Positions 44,646-53,816 of a DNA stretch of 64,000 nucleotides are shown one piece after another. How positions within the stretch are numbered: the stretch's first letter is position 1; each line of letters begins with the position of its first letter. The stretch covers positions 680,228 to 744,227 of the forward strand of contig CP070825.1 of the NCBI GenBank assembly GCA_020344415.1. The letters are read 5' to 3'. A program made the translations under genes and the position numbers. The notes beneath the pieces are model-generated. The model did not search any database and was not told the DNA's origin. It worked only from the letters and a program-made list of their open reading frames with translations. This DNA is from Candidatus Aminicenantota bacterium (GTDB taxonomy: Bacteria; Acidobacteriota; Aminicenantia; Aminicenantales; Aminicenantaceae).

Positions 44646-45560
44646 TTATCTTTTATTAATCTTCTCTTTTGCCCAAAAGGCAGCTCCGATAAATCCGGCC
44701 TTGTTGCCGAGGCTCGCTCTTTCGATGCTGCAACACTCAAAAGATGCTTTGTATGATCTTTTTCGAGCTTCTTCAAGGGCAGGAGAAAGAAGATAATCCC
44801 CTGCCGCTGTGACGGCACCTCCAAGGAGTATTTTCTCAGGATTTATAAAATTTATAGTTGAGGCAAGCCCGATTCCAAGATAAAAGCCAGCCTGAGAGAA
44901 GGCATCTCTGGCAGCCTGGTCTCCTTTTTTAGCTCTGCGATATATATCTTCCGCTGTGATATCCTCTTTGATTTTCGCCAGATCTTTATAATTCTTGACA
45001 ATCTTTGGAGCTGAAGATTCTGTTTCCAGACAGCCTTGGCTTCCACATTTACATCTTTCTCCATTCGGATTGACAATCACATGGCCCAATTCTCCTGCAA
45101 AACCACATTTTCCGTGCCAGAGCTTTCCATCAAGAATGATTCCTGAGCCGATACCAGTACCGATGGTAAGAAGAACCATGCTCTCTACACCTTGGCCTGC
45201 TCCTTGTTTGAATTCACCAAATGTTGCCATGTTAGCATCATTGTCCACCCAAAAGGGAACTTCCACAAATCGGGAGAGAGCGGGGATGAGGTCGAAATTA
45301 TCTATCTCAGGATAGTTGGGAGATTGAAATATCTTTTGTTCCTCGAGACTGAAAATTCCCGGAAACCCAAATCCAACAGCCCCGATTCTAGTGTTCTTTT
45401 TTCTTTTTAAGGTTTCCCAGGTTTTTCTGAGGAGGGAGATTAAGTCTTCTATTGAGGGAGGTGTTTCTGATTTCTCATCGAAGACAATTTGTCCCTCTTC
45501 ATTGATAAGTCCGTATTTAAGATGTGTTCCGCCTAAGTCGAATCCTGCATAGAGAGGCAT
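44646..45560 (-). CDS. ROK family glucokinase-like sugar kinase
   Basis: A 304-residue ROK protein without a DNA-binding domain. ATP motif GFDLGGTHLKYGLINEEG, TIGTGIGSGIILDGK, and the zinc motif CKCGSQGCLE, with His in GELGHVIVNPNG, are all visible. ROK kinases phosphorylate glucose, mannose, fructose or N-acetyl sugars; the precise sugar cannot be set. It follows the methyltransferase gene with 2 bp spacing, so tatA-like, methyltransferase and ROK may share one transcript. The GntR gene lies downstream on the same strand. Confidence 0.93.
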   Translation of the reverse strand: MPLYAGFDLGGTHLKYGLINEEGQIVFDEKSETPPSIEDLISLLRKTWETLKRKKNTRIGAVGFGFPGIFSLEEQKIFQSPNYPEIDNFDLIPALSRFVEVPFWVDNDANMATFGEFKQGAGQGVESMVLLTIGTGIGSGIILDGKLWHGKCGFAGELGHVIVNPNGERCKCGSQGCLETESSAPKIVKNYKDLAKIKEDITAEDIYRRAKKGDQAARDAFSQAGFYLGIGLASTINFINPEKILLGGAVTAAGDYLLSPALEEARKRSYKASFECCSIERASLGNKAGFIGAAFWAKEKINKR

Positions 45561-45562
45561 TT

Positions 45563-46759
45563 TTAGGGTTTTTTAGCTATCGCTGCGTAATTCGGGGAGG
45601 AATAGAGAAGTTTGTTCAGGTTATCGATATTTTGGTTTATTAGGGAGGTCATTTCATCGGCACCAGGCAAATTCTGGAGTCTTTCCTGTTCGAGAGGATG
45701 AGAATATTTTATCTCCACTTCTTCAAATCCGGCGTTTTCCAGTAAAAACCTGAGCATTTGAGGATGAATGGGTTTTTGATGGGAAAAGTCTAAGAAGTAA
45801 ATCTGGACAAGGGTGAAGACAGAGGTAGGATTTATGGTTTCAAACACGATGCAGCCGGATGAGGCGAGTTTGAAGTACGCAAGCTCCACCGTCCTCATCA
45901 AGTATGGAGGAGGAAGGTGTTCAATAACTTGGGAAGAAAATATACCTCCGAGCGTGCCATCTTCAAATTCGGCCAGCTTCTCCAGAATGTCGCCTTTCGT
46001 ACAGCTGAGACCTTTGTCTCTGCAGATATCTATCATCTGTCCGTTTATATCGACGCCGTCTGCTTGGATTCCGTTTTCCTTGAGAAGCTCCATGAATTCT
46101 CCTCTGCCGCATCCTAAATCCAGGACTTTTCCAATGTTTTTGAAATAAGGAAGATAGATGGCTTGTTGTTTCTTGACTTCTTCCTCTTTACCTCTGAATC
46201 GATTTTCGAAGGCTGTATACCGCCAGTCTTCCAGAGGTTCCAGGATTTCTCTGACCTGAGGAGGAGAGGGGATTTTTTTCTTTTCAAGAGTTGTGTGGAG
46301 CTGATTCAGATTCTCTTTAAGATGGAGGAATTTTTTCATCAGAATTTTTACATCCTCGTATTCTGCCGCTAATTTATCCACCTTCCATTCCATGCTCTTG
46401 AAGATCATCCCTACATGATTGCTGCCTAATGCATCCCACTCTCTGTCTTTTGCATCAGCTAGAGATGTATTGAGTTCTATGAGGTCTGTGAGGGATGAAA
46501 GAATCCCCGTTATCTGATTAAGGCTTTGCTCCAGAGTGCTTTGAAATTCTTTGAGGATTAGCAGAGCTTGTTGATTAACAAGGATTTTATCTTCAGACTT
46601 CAGGGTTTCTTCGAATTGTGAGAGAAGCTGTTTGAGACGGAGAGGAGATTTAAAGGCAGGGTCTTCTTTGCTCTTTTCTTTTATTTCCTTGAGCTTTTTT
46701 GCAACATCCGCTTCTTTTTCTTTTCGTTTTTGAGCAAGTTTTTCAAGGGTGCGTCTCAT
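45563..46759 (-). CDS. Coiled-coil plus class I SAM-dependent methyltransferase
   Basis: A 398-residue protein. Residues 1-165 are nearly all charged helix (KLAQKRKEKEADVAKKLKEI, QFEETLKSEDKILVNQQALL), likely coiled coil. From about 205 a methyltransferase core begins with VLDLGCGRGEFMELLKENGI, GVDINGQMIDICRD and ASQVIEHLPPPYLMR-type sequence. The substrate is unknown; related fusions modify glycans. It overlaps tatA by 4 bp and is followed by the ROK gene. Confidence 0.85.
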   Translation of the reverse strand: MRRTLEKLAQKRKEKEADVAKKLKEIKEKSKEDPAFKSPLRLKQLLSQFEETLKSEDKILVNQQALLILKEFQSTLEQSLNQITGILSSLTDLIELNTSLADAKDREWDALGSNHVGMIFKSMEWKVDKLAAEYEDVKILMKKFLHLKENLNQLHTTLEKKKIPSPPQVREILEPLEDWRYTAFENRFRGKEEEVKKQQAIYLPYFKNIGKVLDLGCGRGEFMELLKENGIQADGVDINGQMIDICRDKGLSCTKGDILEKLAEFEDGTLGGIFSSQVIEHLPPPYLMRTVELAYFKLASSGCIVFETINPTSVFTLVQIYFLDFSHQKPIHPQMLRFLLENAGFEEVEIKYSHPLEQERLQNLPGADEMTSLINQNIDNLNKLLYSSPNYAAIAKKP

Positions 46760-46959
46760 TCTTCCTTAGTAGGAGGCTCGGGCTTTTCTGAAGGAGTTTC
46801 ATTTTCTTTTTCTTTTGTTGTTATAGATTTACGGAAGTTTTTTATGCCTTCTCCTAAGGATTTTCCTAGCTCAGGAAGCTTTCGGGCACCAAAGATGATG
46901 ACGATGATCAGTATTATGAGAATAAGTTCTGTCGGTCCGACAGGTCCAAATAAAAACAT
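46756..46959 (-). CDS. tatA: Twin-arginine translocase subunit TatA/TatE family
   Basis: A 67-residue TatA-type protein: short N-terminal segment, one TM helix (ELILIILIIVIIFGARKLPE) with the Phe-Gly hinge, amphipathic helix LGKSLGEGIKNFRKSITT and an acidic Pro/Glu tail. TatA oligomers build the pore for folded protein export. It is not accompanied by tatC here. It overlaps the methyltransferase gene by 4 bp. TatB cannot be excluded but the length and hinge fit TatA better. Confidence 0.9.
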   Translation of the reverse strand: MFLFGPVGPTELILIILIIVIIFGARKLPELGKSLGEGIKNFRKSITTKEKENETPSEKPEPPTKEE

Positions 46960-47059
46960 TAAAACCTCCTTGGAGGACTTTCTTTCGAGCTTAATTCTTT
47001 ACTTTTTCTCTTAACAAAATTACTTTACTCCTTCCCAAAAGTCAAGCTCCCAATTATCC

Positions 47060-47338
47060 ATTGGGGTCAGGCTTTCATAAGTTTCATAATTTGACTAATT
47101 TTTGTAACTTTGCGATCATTCTCTGATTCAAACGTCATAATAATACCAATATCTAAAATGGCTCGTATGGCTAGAATTGAATTCCCTGGTGCTTTTTACC
47201 ATGTTCTTGCACGAGGAAATAATAAACAGAAAATATTTAAAAATGAGCAGGATTATATTGAAGAAAAAATTGACAAAAGTCAGATATTCTCTGATTATTT
47301 AAATCAAGTTATGAAAGTTATGAAAGCCTGACACCAAT
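47060..47338 (+). mobile_element. Family D element D3 carrying a RAYT transposase relic
   Basis: The left arm starts GGGGTCAGGCTTTCATAAG at 47063 and the right arm ends AAGCCTGACACC at 47335. ATTGG and CCAAT outside extend the inverted repeat. A truncated REP-associated transposase frame lies between. The last bases touch the lepA start codon. Confidence 0.8.
47158..47331 (+). pseudogene. Internally deleted REP-associated tyrosine transposase (RAYT, Y1 Tnp)
   Basis: From ATG 47158 the frame begins MARMARIEFPGAFYHVLARG and NNKQKIFKNEQDY, the standard N-terminal signature of REP-associated tyrosine transposases of the IS200/IS605 (HUH) superfamily. After about 33 residues the similarity stops and the frame runs into the right arm of the repeat, ending at 47331. 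The His-hydrophobic-His and catalytic Tyr regions are absent, so no activity is possible. It shows that family D arms were once the ends of a RAYT gene. Confidence 0.8.
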
Positions 47339-49133
47339 GAAGATGAAGAATATAAGGAATTTTTCGATAATCGCTCATATTGACCACGGAAAGTCCACTC
47401 TAGCGGACCGCCTCCTGGAGAGAACCGGTGCTCTTTCGCCCCGCGAATTTAAGGAACAGGTTCTGGATACGATGGATCTAGAGCGGGAGAAGGGGATCAC
47501 AATAAAGGCCCAAACAGCTCGGCTTCGTTATGAGTCTAAATCTGGCGAAGAATACATTCTCAATCTAATCGACACGCCTGGCCATGTGGATTTCAGCTAT
47601 GAAGTCTCCCGGAGCCTTACTGCCAGTGAGGGAGCCTTTCTTGTGATCGATGCCTCTCAGGGCGTAGAGGCTCAGACTCTTGCTAACACCTATTTGGCGC
47701 TCCAGAATGACCTTGTCCTTATTCCTGTTATCAACAAGATTGACTTACCACAGGCCAATCCAGAAGTCACGCTTGAGCAACTGGAAAATATCATCGGTCT
47801 CAAGCGCGAAGAAGCCCTCCTCGTGAGTGCCAAGAAAGGAACAGGGATCGATTACGTTTTGGAAAGTATTGTCGATCGCGTACCTTCTCCTAAAGGAAAC
47901 CCGGGTTCTCCTCTTAAGGCTTTGCTCTTCGATTCTTGGTTTGATTCCTACCGCGGTGTTATCGTTCTGACGCGGGTTTTTGATGGAACCATCCGGCGGG
48001 GTGCGCAAGTTGAACTCATGGCCAGCAGAGCCATCTACGAAGTTGAAGAGGTTGGCTACCTTACTCCCAAACCACATGAGGTAGATTCCCTAAAGACTGG
48101 AGAGGTTGGGTACGTGATAGCAGGGATCAAAGAATTAAGCCACGCCAGGATAGGTGATACCATTACAGAAAAGAAAAGACGAGCATCAGAAGCTTTGCCT
48201 GGTTTCAAGGAGGCAAAGCCCATGGTTTTCTGCGGCATGTTTCCAGCCGGTGAAAGCAGCGTTGATGATTTAAGGAAGTCGCTTGAGAAATTGAGACTCA
48301 ATGATTCTTCCTTTCAGTATGAGGCTGAAAATTCTCCTGCACTAGGGATGGGATTCCGCTGCGGCTTTTTAGGCCTCCTCCATAGGGAAATCATTCAGGA
48401 GAGATTGGAAAGAGAATTTGATTTGAACCTGATCACCACTGCTCCGAGTGTGGGCTTCCGAGTCGCTGGAAAGGGTGAAAGAGTAAAAGAAATCCATAAT
48501 CCCTCAGAGCTTCCACCTGCGAATGAAATCAAAAAGATAGAAGAACCTGTTATAGAAGCTCTAATCATTACCCCCGATAAATATCTGGGCGCTGTTCTCA
48601 AACTACTTGAAAACAGACGAGGAGAACAGAAGAAGATGGAATATGCGAGCTCCCAGCGCATTATATTGACGTATCTCCTCCCTCTCAACGAAGTTGTCAT
48701 CGATTTTTACAACCAGCTAAAGTCAATCTCACAGGGCTATGCCTCTATGGATTATGAACTGGCCGGATATAGAGAAGCGTCTCTTGTTAAGCTTGATATC
48801 CTGATCAACAGAGAACCGGTGGACGCTCTTTCTCTTATAGTTCCCAAGGATAAAGCCTATCATCTCGGAAGGATGCTTGTGGCAAAGATGAGAAAACTCA
48901 TCCCCCGCCAGCAGTTCGAGGTAGCTATCCAAGCTGCAATCGGCAAAAGAGTAGTTGCCCGCGAAACGATCAAACCTTACCGCAAGGATGTTCTGGCAAA
49001 GCTTTATGGAGGCGACTACACCCGCAAAATGAAACTTCTCGAAAAGCAGAAAGGTGGCAAAAAGAGGATGCGAAAAATAGGAAGAGTTGAGATTCCGCAA
49101 GAAGCGTTCCTGGCGCTTCTTGATATTAAATAA
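47337..49133 (+). CDS. lepA: Elongation factor 4 (LepA), back-translocating GTPase
   Basis: A 598-residue protein of exact LepA length. GTPase motifs: [17 protein letters not shown] (G1), [12 protein letters not shown] (G3), [10 protein letters not shown] (G4). Domains II, III and V of EF-G type and the LepA-specific C-terminal region with [20 protein letters not shown]-type sequence (here [20 protein letters not shown]) follow. LepA remobilises or matures ribosomes. The ATG at 47337 lies in the edge of repeat D3; the second ATG at 47343 fits the family start as well. No ribosome site is visible. Confidence 0.98.
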   Translation: MKMKNIRNFSIIAHIDHGKSTLADRLLERTGALSPREFKEQVLDTMDLEREKGITIKAQTARLRYESKSGEEYILNLIDTPGHVDFSYEVSRSLTASEGAFLVIDASQGVEAQTLANTYLALQNDLVLIPVINKIDLPQANPEVTLEQLENIIGLKREEALLVSAKKGTGIDYVLESIVDRVPSPKGNPGSPLKALLFDSWFDSYRGVIVLTRVFDGTIRRGAQVELMASRAIYEVEEVGYLTPKPHEVDSLKTGEVGYVIAGIKELSHARIGDTITEKKRRASEALPGFKEAKPMVFCGMFPAGESSVDDLRKSLEKLRLNDSSFQYEAENSPALGMGFRCGFLGLLHREIIQERLEREFDLNLITTAPSVGFRVAGKGERVKEIHNPSELPPANEIKKIEEPVIEALIITPDKYLGAVLKLLENRRGEQKKMEYASSQRIILTYLLPLNEVVIDFYNQLKSISQGYASMDYELAGYREASLVKLDILINREPVDALSLIVPKDKAYHLGRMLVAKMRKLIPRQQFEVAIQAAIGKRVVARETIKPYRKDVLAKLYGGDYTRKMKLLEKQKGGKKRMRKIGRVEIPQEAFLALLDIK

Positions 49134-49138
49134 TATGT

Positions 49139-49165
49139 CATTGCGACGACCTCTTTAACACTTTG
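49139..49165. repeat. Family B fragment after lepA
   Basis: A short B-like start (TGTCATTGCGACGACC) lies a few bases after the lepA stop codon. It is incomplete. Confidence 0.45.
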
Positions 49166-49221
49166 CGTTGCGTGGTGGAAACAGGCAACTTTAAGCCAAC
49201 AACGACTAATATTCAGTGTAA

Positions 49222-49250
49222 TTGATATTTGTTGTAATTAGGCATATATT
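49222..49250 (+). promoter_or_regulatory. Predicted promoter giving a near-leaderless transcript
   Basis: TTGATA (49222-49227) and TATATT (49245-49250) with 17 bp spacing. The next gene begins at 49257, where transcription would start, so the message may be leaderless. Confidence 0.5.
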
Positions 49251-49256
49251 AAGAGC

Positions 49257-49844
49257 ATGAGTACAACAGCTGTCGAAAAAGCTATCGATAAGGGAATCAA
49301 ATTTCTCTCTGAATTTATTCCTCTGAAGACCTATCTGTATTTTCCTCTCCTCTACTCGTCTCTGTTCTGGATCATAAAAAGACCTGGAGAATGGAAAAAG
49401 CAGATTTTCTCATGGAAGGTTTTTCCTGCTCCTGAATTTATAAAGGCGAAGCCTGATGAGTTTATCCTTAATTTCTTCGAGGAAAATCAGGGATTGTATA
49501 AAACTTATGAAGCAGAAATCAAAGACAGAGAAATGGAGACGTTAAGAGAGGCAGCAGATTGTCTCTACCCGATCCTCGGCCTCGAAGATCCATTTCTTTC
49601 GGCACTCTTTGCCCAAGAATTAGAAGCAGAAGACTTCCGGAAGATTGTCGAGGAGTTCAATGAGAGAGTCAGCCAAGCCCTTAATGATATCGAAGCTGTA
49701 GAAGAGGAACCGCGGCTTCTCAAGGCTTTAAAAGCATTTGCCGATGAGATAGCTTCCCTCGGCGGCGATCTTATCTCCCAGGATAAGATTCTGAAAATGT
49801 TTGCCGACCTATTAAAAAAGAAAACAAAAAAGAAGGATGATTGA
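49257..49844 (+). CDS. Hypothetical protein, membrane-associated helical
   Basis: A 195-residue protein I do not recognise. Residues 26-45 (YLYFPLLYSSLFWIIKRPGE) are hydrophobic enough to sit in or on a membrane; the rest is charged and helical (ELEAEDFRKIVEEFNERVSQ) and ends in a Lys-rich tail. It begins with a probable leaderless start and overlaps the next gene by 8 bp, implying that the two are co-translated. No function can be proposed. Confidence 0.6.
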   Translation: MSTTAVEKAIDKGIKFLSEFIPLKTYLYFPLLYSSLFWIIKRPGEWKKQIFSWKVFPAPEFIKAKPDEFILNFFEENQGLYKTYEAEIKDREMETLREAADCLYPILGLEDPFLSALFAQELEAEDFRKIVEEFNERVSQALNDIEAVEEEPRLLKALKAFADEIASLGGDLISQDKILKMFADLLKKKTKKKDD

Positions 49845-50715
49845 ATATCCTCTCAAAAAAATGAAGAAGAAGCCTGTTCCCATTCTTCTTTTTTGCCTTT
49901 TTTTCCTTTCTGCCTGCATTTCCCATCTGAAGGAAGCCAAATTTCATTATGCCCAAGGTCAAAGGCTTTCCCGACAATACCAAACTGAGAAGGCGGTTGC
50001 TTCTTTCAAAAGAGCCTTGAAAGAGGCTGAGCTGGAGGCGCAGAAGCACCCTTCAGCCCAGGCGTACATGGTTAAAGGATTAGCTGAGATGGAACTGGAT
50101 GCCTGGGGAGACGCCGAGGAAAGCTTTCTTAGGGCTTTCTCTTTCGGGTTTGAGAAGGGCGAAGAATGGGCCCGAGAGGTTTCGCTCCTAGGTTTGGCTT
50201 CGTCTTTAGAGGAGTTGGGGCTTGAAGACTCTGCTTTCAACATATACTCCTATCTAGTTAATAAGTCGAGGTTAAAACAAATTTCCATTCTAGCTGCTCA
50301 AAAATACATGGATAGAGCATTGGAGAGGGCGATTCGCACGGAAAAAAAAGAGAGACAGAGATTGTTAGCCACAGCCCTCAATACAGCAGAGAGGCTTTCC
50401 GATAAAGACCTCAGTTGCGGCTTTTATCATTATCTCCAATCTCAAGTCCTAAGCCATCTTTCCGATTATAAAAAGAGTTTTGAAGAAGCTGTCATGGCCC
50501 GGGAGCTAGGGCTGCCCACAGAGGAGATTTTCCGTGACAATGACCTTCAGATCGTTTTCTGTTACAAGAAGCTCAAGGAGGAACTCTCTTCCCAAGAGTG
50601 GCAAGATTTCCAATCGATTTACTTGAAATGGATAAAAAAGTGGAACTGGCAAGATTCAGAAACTCCTGCCTGGAAGAAGGAGGCAAGAAATGCTGCCCAC
50701 AATAAAGTGGGATGA
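49837..50715 (+). CDS. TPR-like lipoprotein
   Basis: A 292-residue exported protein. Two starts are possible: ATG 49837 or ATG 49861 (MKKKPVPILLFC). The leader ends in a good lipobox (Leu-Ser-Ala-Cys). TPR-like helical pairs follow (FHYAQGQRLSRQYQTEKAVA; AYMVKGLAEMELDAWGDAEE), then a region resembling further helical repeats. It overlaps the upstream hypothetical gene and its last 26 bases overlap the start of mtnA. Confidence 0.75.
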   Translation: MIEYPLKKMKKKPVPILLFCLFFLSACISHLKEAKFHYAQGQRLSRQYQTEKAVASFKRALKEAELEAQKHPSAQAYMVKGLAEMELDAWGDAEESFLRAFSFGFEKGEEWAREVSLLGLASSLEELGLEDSAFNIYSYLVNKSRLKQISILAAQKYMDRALERAIRTEKKERQRLLATALNTAERLSDKDLSCGFYHYLQSQVLSHLSDYKKSFEEAVMARELGLPTEEIFRDNDLQIVFCYKKLKEELSSQEWQDFQSIYLKWIKKWNWQDSETPAWKKEARNAAHNKVG

Positions 50716-51730
50716 AAACAAGGTCATCATGATCGACCAGAGAAAGCTGCCAGGGGAAGAAGTCTACGTGGAATGCCAAAATACTGATCAGGTGGCAGAG
50801 GCCATTGAGAAGATGGTGATAAGAGGGGCGCCTGCCATCGGAGTCGCTGCTGCGTTTGGAGTGGCTCTGGGCGTTCTGAGCATTGATAACGATGAGAAAC
50901 TTGATGAAGAATTTGCGCGGATTCTTCACCGCTTGGAGATAACGAGACCCACTGCCCGCAACCTGTTCTGGGCGTTGGAGAGGATGAAAGGGGCCTTCGA
51001 GAGAAACAAGGGACTGGAGCTTTCTCATCTCAAGGAGAAGTTAATTCAGGAAGCGTTGGACATAGAGGCGGAAGATGTAGAGACGAACAGGAAGATCGGA
51101 TTCTATGGAAAGGAACTGATTGAGGATGACCAGTCTATCCTAACCCATTGCAATGCCGGTGCCCTGGCGACAGCCGGATACGGTACTGCACTGGGCGTTA
51201 TACGAGCTGCGTTCCAGGAAGGCAAGAAGATTTGTGTGTTTGCTGACGAGACAAGGCCTTTTCTTCAGGGAGCGAGGTTGACCTGTTGGGAACTCCACAA
51301 AGAAAATATTCCGGTGGTCCTTATTACTGATAGCATGGCCGGTTATTTCATGCAGAAAGGAGAGATAGCCCTGGTGATTACGGGTGCGGATCGAATAACC
51401 AGGAATGGCGATGCTGCCAATAAAATCGGAACTTACTCCCTAGCTGTTTTAGCTAAAGAACATAGTATTCCTTTTTATGTTGCTGCACCCTTTAGCACTA
51501 TAGACTTTAATCTGAATAGAGGGAGCGAGATTCCCATAGAGGAAAGGGACCCGCAGGAAGTAAGAGAAGTTGGAGGGCATTGTCTTTCCCTTGCTGATGT
51601 AAAAGTCAAAAATCCTGCTTTTGATGTAACGCCTGCCAAATATATTTCTGCCATAATTACAGAAAAAGGAACAGCAAGGCCGCCATATGGGGAAAGTTTG
51701 GAAGAGCTGAATAATGTGAAAGAGCTGTAG
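50690..51730 (+). CDS. mtnA: S-methyl-5-thioribose-1-phosphate isomerase
   Basis: A 346-residue enzyme of the eIF2B-related isomerase family. MVIRGAPAIGVAAAFGVALG, THCNAGALATAGYGTALGV with catalytic Cys154, DETRPFLQGARLTCWEL and TGADRITRNGDAANKIGTYS with catalytic Asp234 match mtnA closely. It isomerises methylthioribose-1-phosphate in methionine salvage. No other salvage gene is next to it. It overlaps the lipoprotein gene by 26 bp in another frame. Confidence 0.96.
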   Translation: MLPTIKWDENKVIMIDQRKLPGEEVYVECQNTDQVAEAIEKMVIRGAPAIGVAAAFGVALGVLSIDNDEKLDEEFARILHRLEITRPTARNLFWALERMKGAFERNKGLELSHLKEKLIQEALDIEAEDVETNRKIGFYGKELIEDDQSILTHCNAGALATAGYGTALGVIRAAFQEGKKICVFADETRPFLQGARLTCWELHKENIPVVLITDSMAGYFMQKGEIALVITGADRITRNGDAANKIGTYSLAVLAKEHSIPFYVAAPFSTIDFNLNRGSEIPIEERDPQEVREVGGHCLSLADVKVKNPAFDVTPAKYISAIITEKGTARPPYGESLEELNNVKEL

Positions 51731-51774
51731 TACAAACCAAAATGAAAATTAAGAAAACCGACGCTCTTTCATCA

Positions 51775-52803
51775 ATGAGTATTTTAGGGATTGAGACTTC
51801 TTGTGATGAAACTGCGGCTTCGGTTGTGAAAGGCGATTTTGAAATACTGAGCAATGTTGTCTTATCCCAGGATGAGATTCATGCCCCCTTTGGCGGAGTC
51901 GTACCTGAATTAGCCTCTCGCCAGCATCTAACATTCATCGGGTATGTTATCCAGGAGAGCTTGAACCGTGCCAAGCTAAAACTCGACGAGATCGACGTCT
52001 ATGCTGTCACTCAGGGCCCTGGATTGATCGGTTCTCTTCTAGTGGGTCTTTCCTTTGCAAAGGGGCTGACTTACTATTTTGAAAAGCCTTTGATAGCGAT
52101 TGACCACCTTGAAGCCCATATTCATTCTGCTTTACTTGATACTCGAAACATTCCGTTTCCTGCTCTGGCCCTTGTGGTTTCAGGAGGTCACACTTCTCTT
52201 TTTTTTATGAAGAAAAAACTCAACCTGGAGCTAATCGGAAAGACAAGAGACGATGCTGCTGGTGAAGCCCTGGACAAGATCGCGAAATTCCTTGATTTGG
52301 GTTATCCCGGGGGTCCGATTATCGATAAACTTGCTGAAAAAGGCAATCCTCAGAAATTCGCCTTTGGGTTACCGCATATGACTGATGGAAGTCTCGATTT
52401 CAGTTTCAGCGGTCTTAAGACGGCCGCTTTAAAGAAGATCAAGGAGTATGAGATTTCAAAGAGCCATTCCGATTTTTTCGATTTTCTGGCCAGTTTCGAG
52501 AAAGCCGTCATCCGGGCTCTTCTGGCTAATATGGCTAAAGCCATAAACATCTACAAACCAAAGTCTTTGATTCTCTGTGGGGGAGTGGCCAGGAATAAAA
52601 AGCTCAGACAGCAATTCACAGAGTTTGCCCAGGAAAGCCGCCTTAGCTTTTCCATTCCATCCCCTGAATTCTGCACGGATAATGCAGCGATGGTAGCAAC
52701 ACTGGCTCTGGAGAAGCTAAAAAGCGGAGAAAAACCATCTTTTGCCCAGGATTTAAACGCCTATCCCCGCCGGGCTCATATCAATGGGGTCAGGCTTTCA
52801 TAA
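51775..52803 (+). CDS. tsaD: tRNA N6-adenosine threonylcarbamoyltransferase TsaD
   Basis: A 342-residue protein from ATG 51775 (MSILGIETSCDETAASVVKG); an ATG 33 bases upstream is less typical. Signatures: GGVVPELASRQH, the metal motif IDHLEAHIHSALL (His-x3-His), ALVVSGGHTSLFF, GYPGGPIID, FSFSGLKTA and ILCGGVARNKKL. TsaD makes the t6A37 modification with TsaB, E and C. The last codons, Gly-Val-Arg-Leu-Ser and the stop codon, are encoded by the left end of a family D repeat, so the native C-terminus was replaced. Confidence 0.97.
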   Translation: MSILGIETSCDETAASVVKGDFEILSNVVLSQDEIHAPFGGVVPELASRQHLTFIGYVIQESLNRAKLKLDEIDVYAVTQGPGLIGSLLVGLSFAKGLTYYFEKPLIAIDHLEAHIHSALLDTRNIPFPALALVVSGGHTSLFFMKKKLNLELIGKTRDDAAGEALDKIAKFLDLGYPGGPIIDKLAEKGNPQKFAFGLPHMTDGSLDFSFSGLKTAALKKIKEYEISKSHSDFFDFLASFEKAVIRALLANMAKAINIYKPKSLILCGGVARNKKLRQQFTEFAQESRLSFSIPSPEFCTDNAAMVATLALEKLKSGEKPSFAQDLNAYPRRAHINGVRLS

Positions 52804-52985
52804 CTTTCATAAGTTTTATTGTTTTTGGATATCTCAAATTTAATTATATAGTTCACCACAATTATTAAACTTATAAAGGTCTGATCCCATCCCTTAAACG
52901 GTAGAAAAAATTGATCTCCCTTATGGAAAGACTTGATTCCGAGCACAAAAGATTCAAGTTATAAAACTTATGAAAGCCTGACCCC
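52786..52985. repeat. Family D array D4 overlapping the end of tsaD
   Basis: The left arm GGGGTCAGGCTTTCATAAC starts at 52786 inside tsaD. A worn right arm (TTATAAAGGTCTGATCCCA, about 52871-52890) is followed by an intact right arm ending CTTATGAAAGCCTGACCCC at 52985. One left and two right arms suggest a partial duplication or two events. Confidence 0.8.
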
Positions 52986-53033
52986 GTTTTTGCCGGTTTT
53001 TAATCTTGCTATCCATTTTTTCCCTATGCTAAT

Positions 53034-53816
53034 ATGGGGGCGATGGATATCTCGGCTGTTATCATTACTTATAATGAAGAAAAAAGGCTTGAGCCCGCCT
53101 TGAAAAGCCTTGACGGAATAGCTTCAGAGATTATAGTCGTTGATAGCTTCAGCAGAGATGATACTGTTAGGCTAGCCAAGAAATACACGAATCGGATTTT
53201 TCAAAGAAAGTGGACAAATTTCTCAGACCAGAAGAACTACGCCAATAGCCAAGCCTCTAATCCCTGGATATTGTCCCTGGATGCAGATGAAAGACTTTCG
53301 CCAGAGCTGCGGGAGGAAATTCTTCGCGTTAAAGAAAGCGAGCCTGATTGTTATGGATTCTCCATGCCCCGAGAGGTTTTTTATTTGGGAAAATGGATAC
53401 GCCATTCAGGATGGTATCCAGACCGGAAAATTCGCCTTTTTCGCAAAGATAAAGCCCGCTGGGAAGGAGAATATGTTCATGAGAAGCTGGTCATCGAGGG
53501 AAAAATACAGAAGTTGAACGGCTCCATTTACCATTTCACTTATCGAGATATTTCTGATCATTTAGACCGGATCAACAGATTTTCACACCTCGGTGCCCAG
53601 AAACTCTATATTCAGAGGAAAAAGTGCCGGTGGTATCATTTGGTGTTTTTGCCTTTTTTCAGGTTCATGAAGTCATATTTTTTGCGGGCAGGTTTTCTGG
53701 ACGGTTTTGCTGGATTTGTAATTTCAGCACTCAACGGCTATTCGATTTTTATCCGTTACGCTAAGCTGAGAGAAATATGGAAAAAAGGAGAGAAGATTGA
53801 GCCTTTTCCATATTGA
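53034..53816 (+). CDS. Glycosyltransferase family 2 protein (WaaE/KdtX-like)
   Basis: A 260-residue GT-A enzyme. ISAVIITYNEEKRLEPALKS, IIVVDSFSRDDTVRLAKKY, WTNFSDQKNYANSQASNPWI and the metal motif LSLDADERLSPELREEIL are all close to the WaaE/KdtX group that adds glucose to lipopolysaccharide core. It may start at ATG 53034 or 53043. Its end overlaps the next glycosyltransferase by 20 bp, so the two act in one pathway, presumably of a surface glycan. Confidence 0.9.
   Translation: MGAMDISAVIITYNEEKRLEPALKSLDGIASEIIVVDSFSRDDTVRLAKKYTNRIFQRKWTNFSDQKNYANSQASNPWILSLDADERLSPELREEILRVKESEPDCYGFSMPREVFYLGKWIRHSGWYPDRKIRLFRKDKARWEGEYVHEKLVIEGKIQKLNGSIYHFTYRDISDHLDRINRFSHLGAQKLYIQRKKCRWYHLVFLPFFRFMKSYFLRAGFLDGFAGFVISALNGYSIFIRYAKLREIWKKGEKIEPFPY

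Noticed and set aside
47110-47157. Upstream start of the transposase relic
   Set aside because: Family N-termini begin at the ATG at 47158 (Met-Ala-Arg); the upstream part is the repeat arm region.
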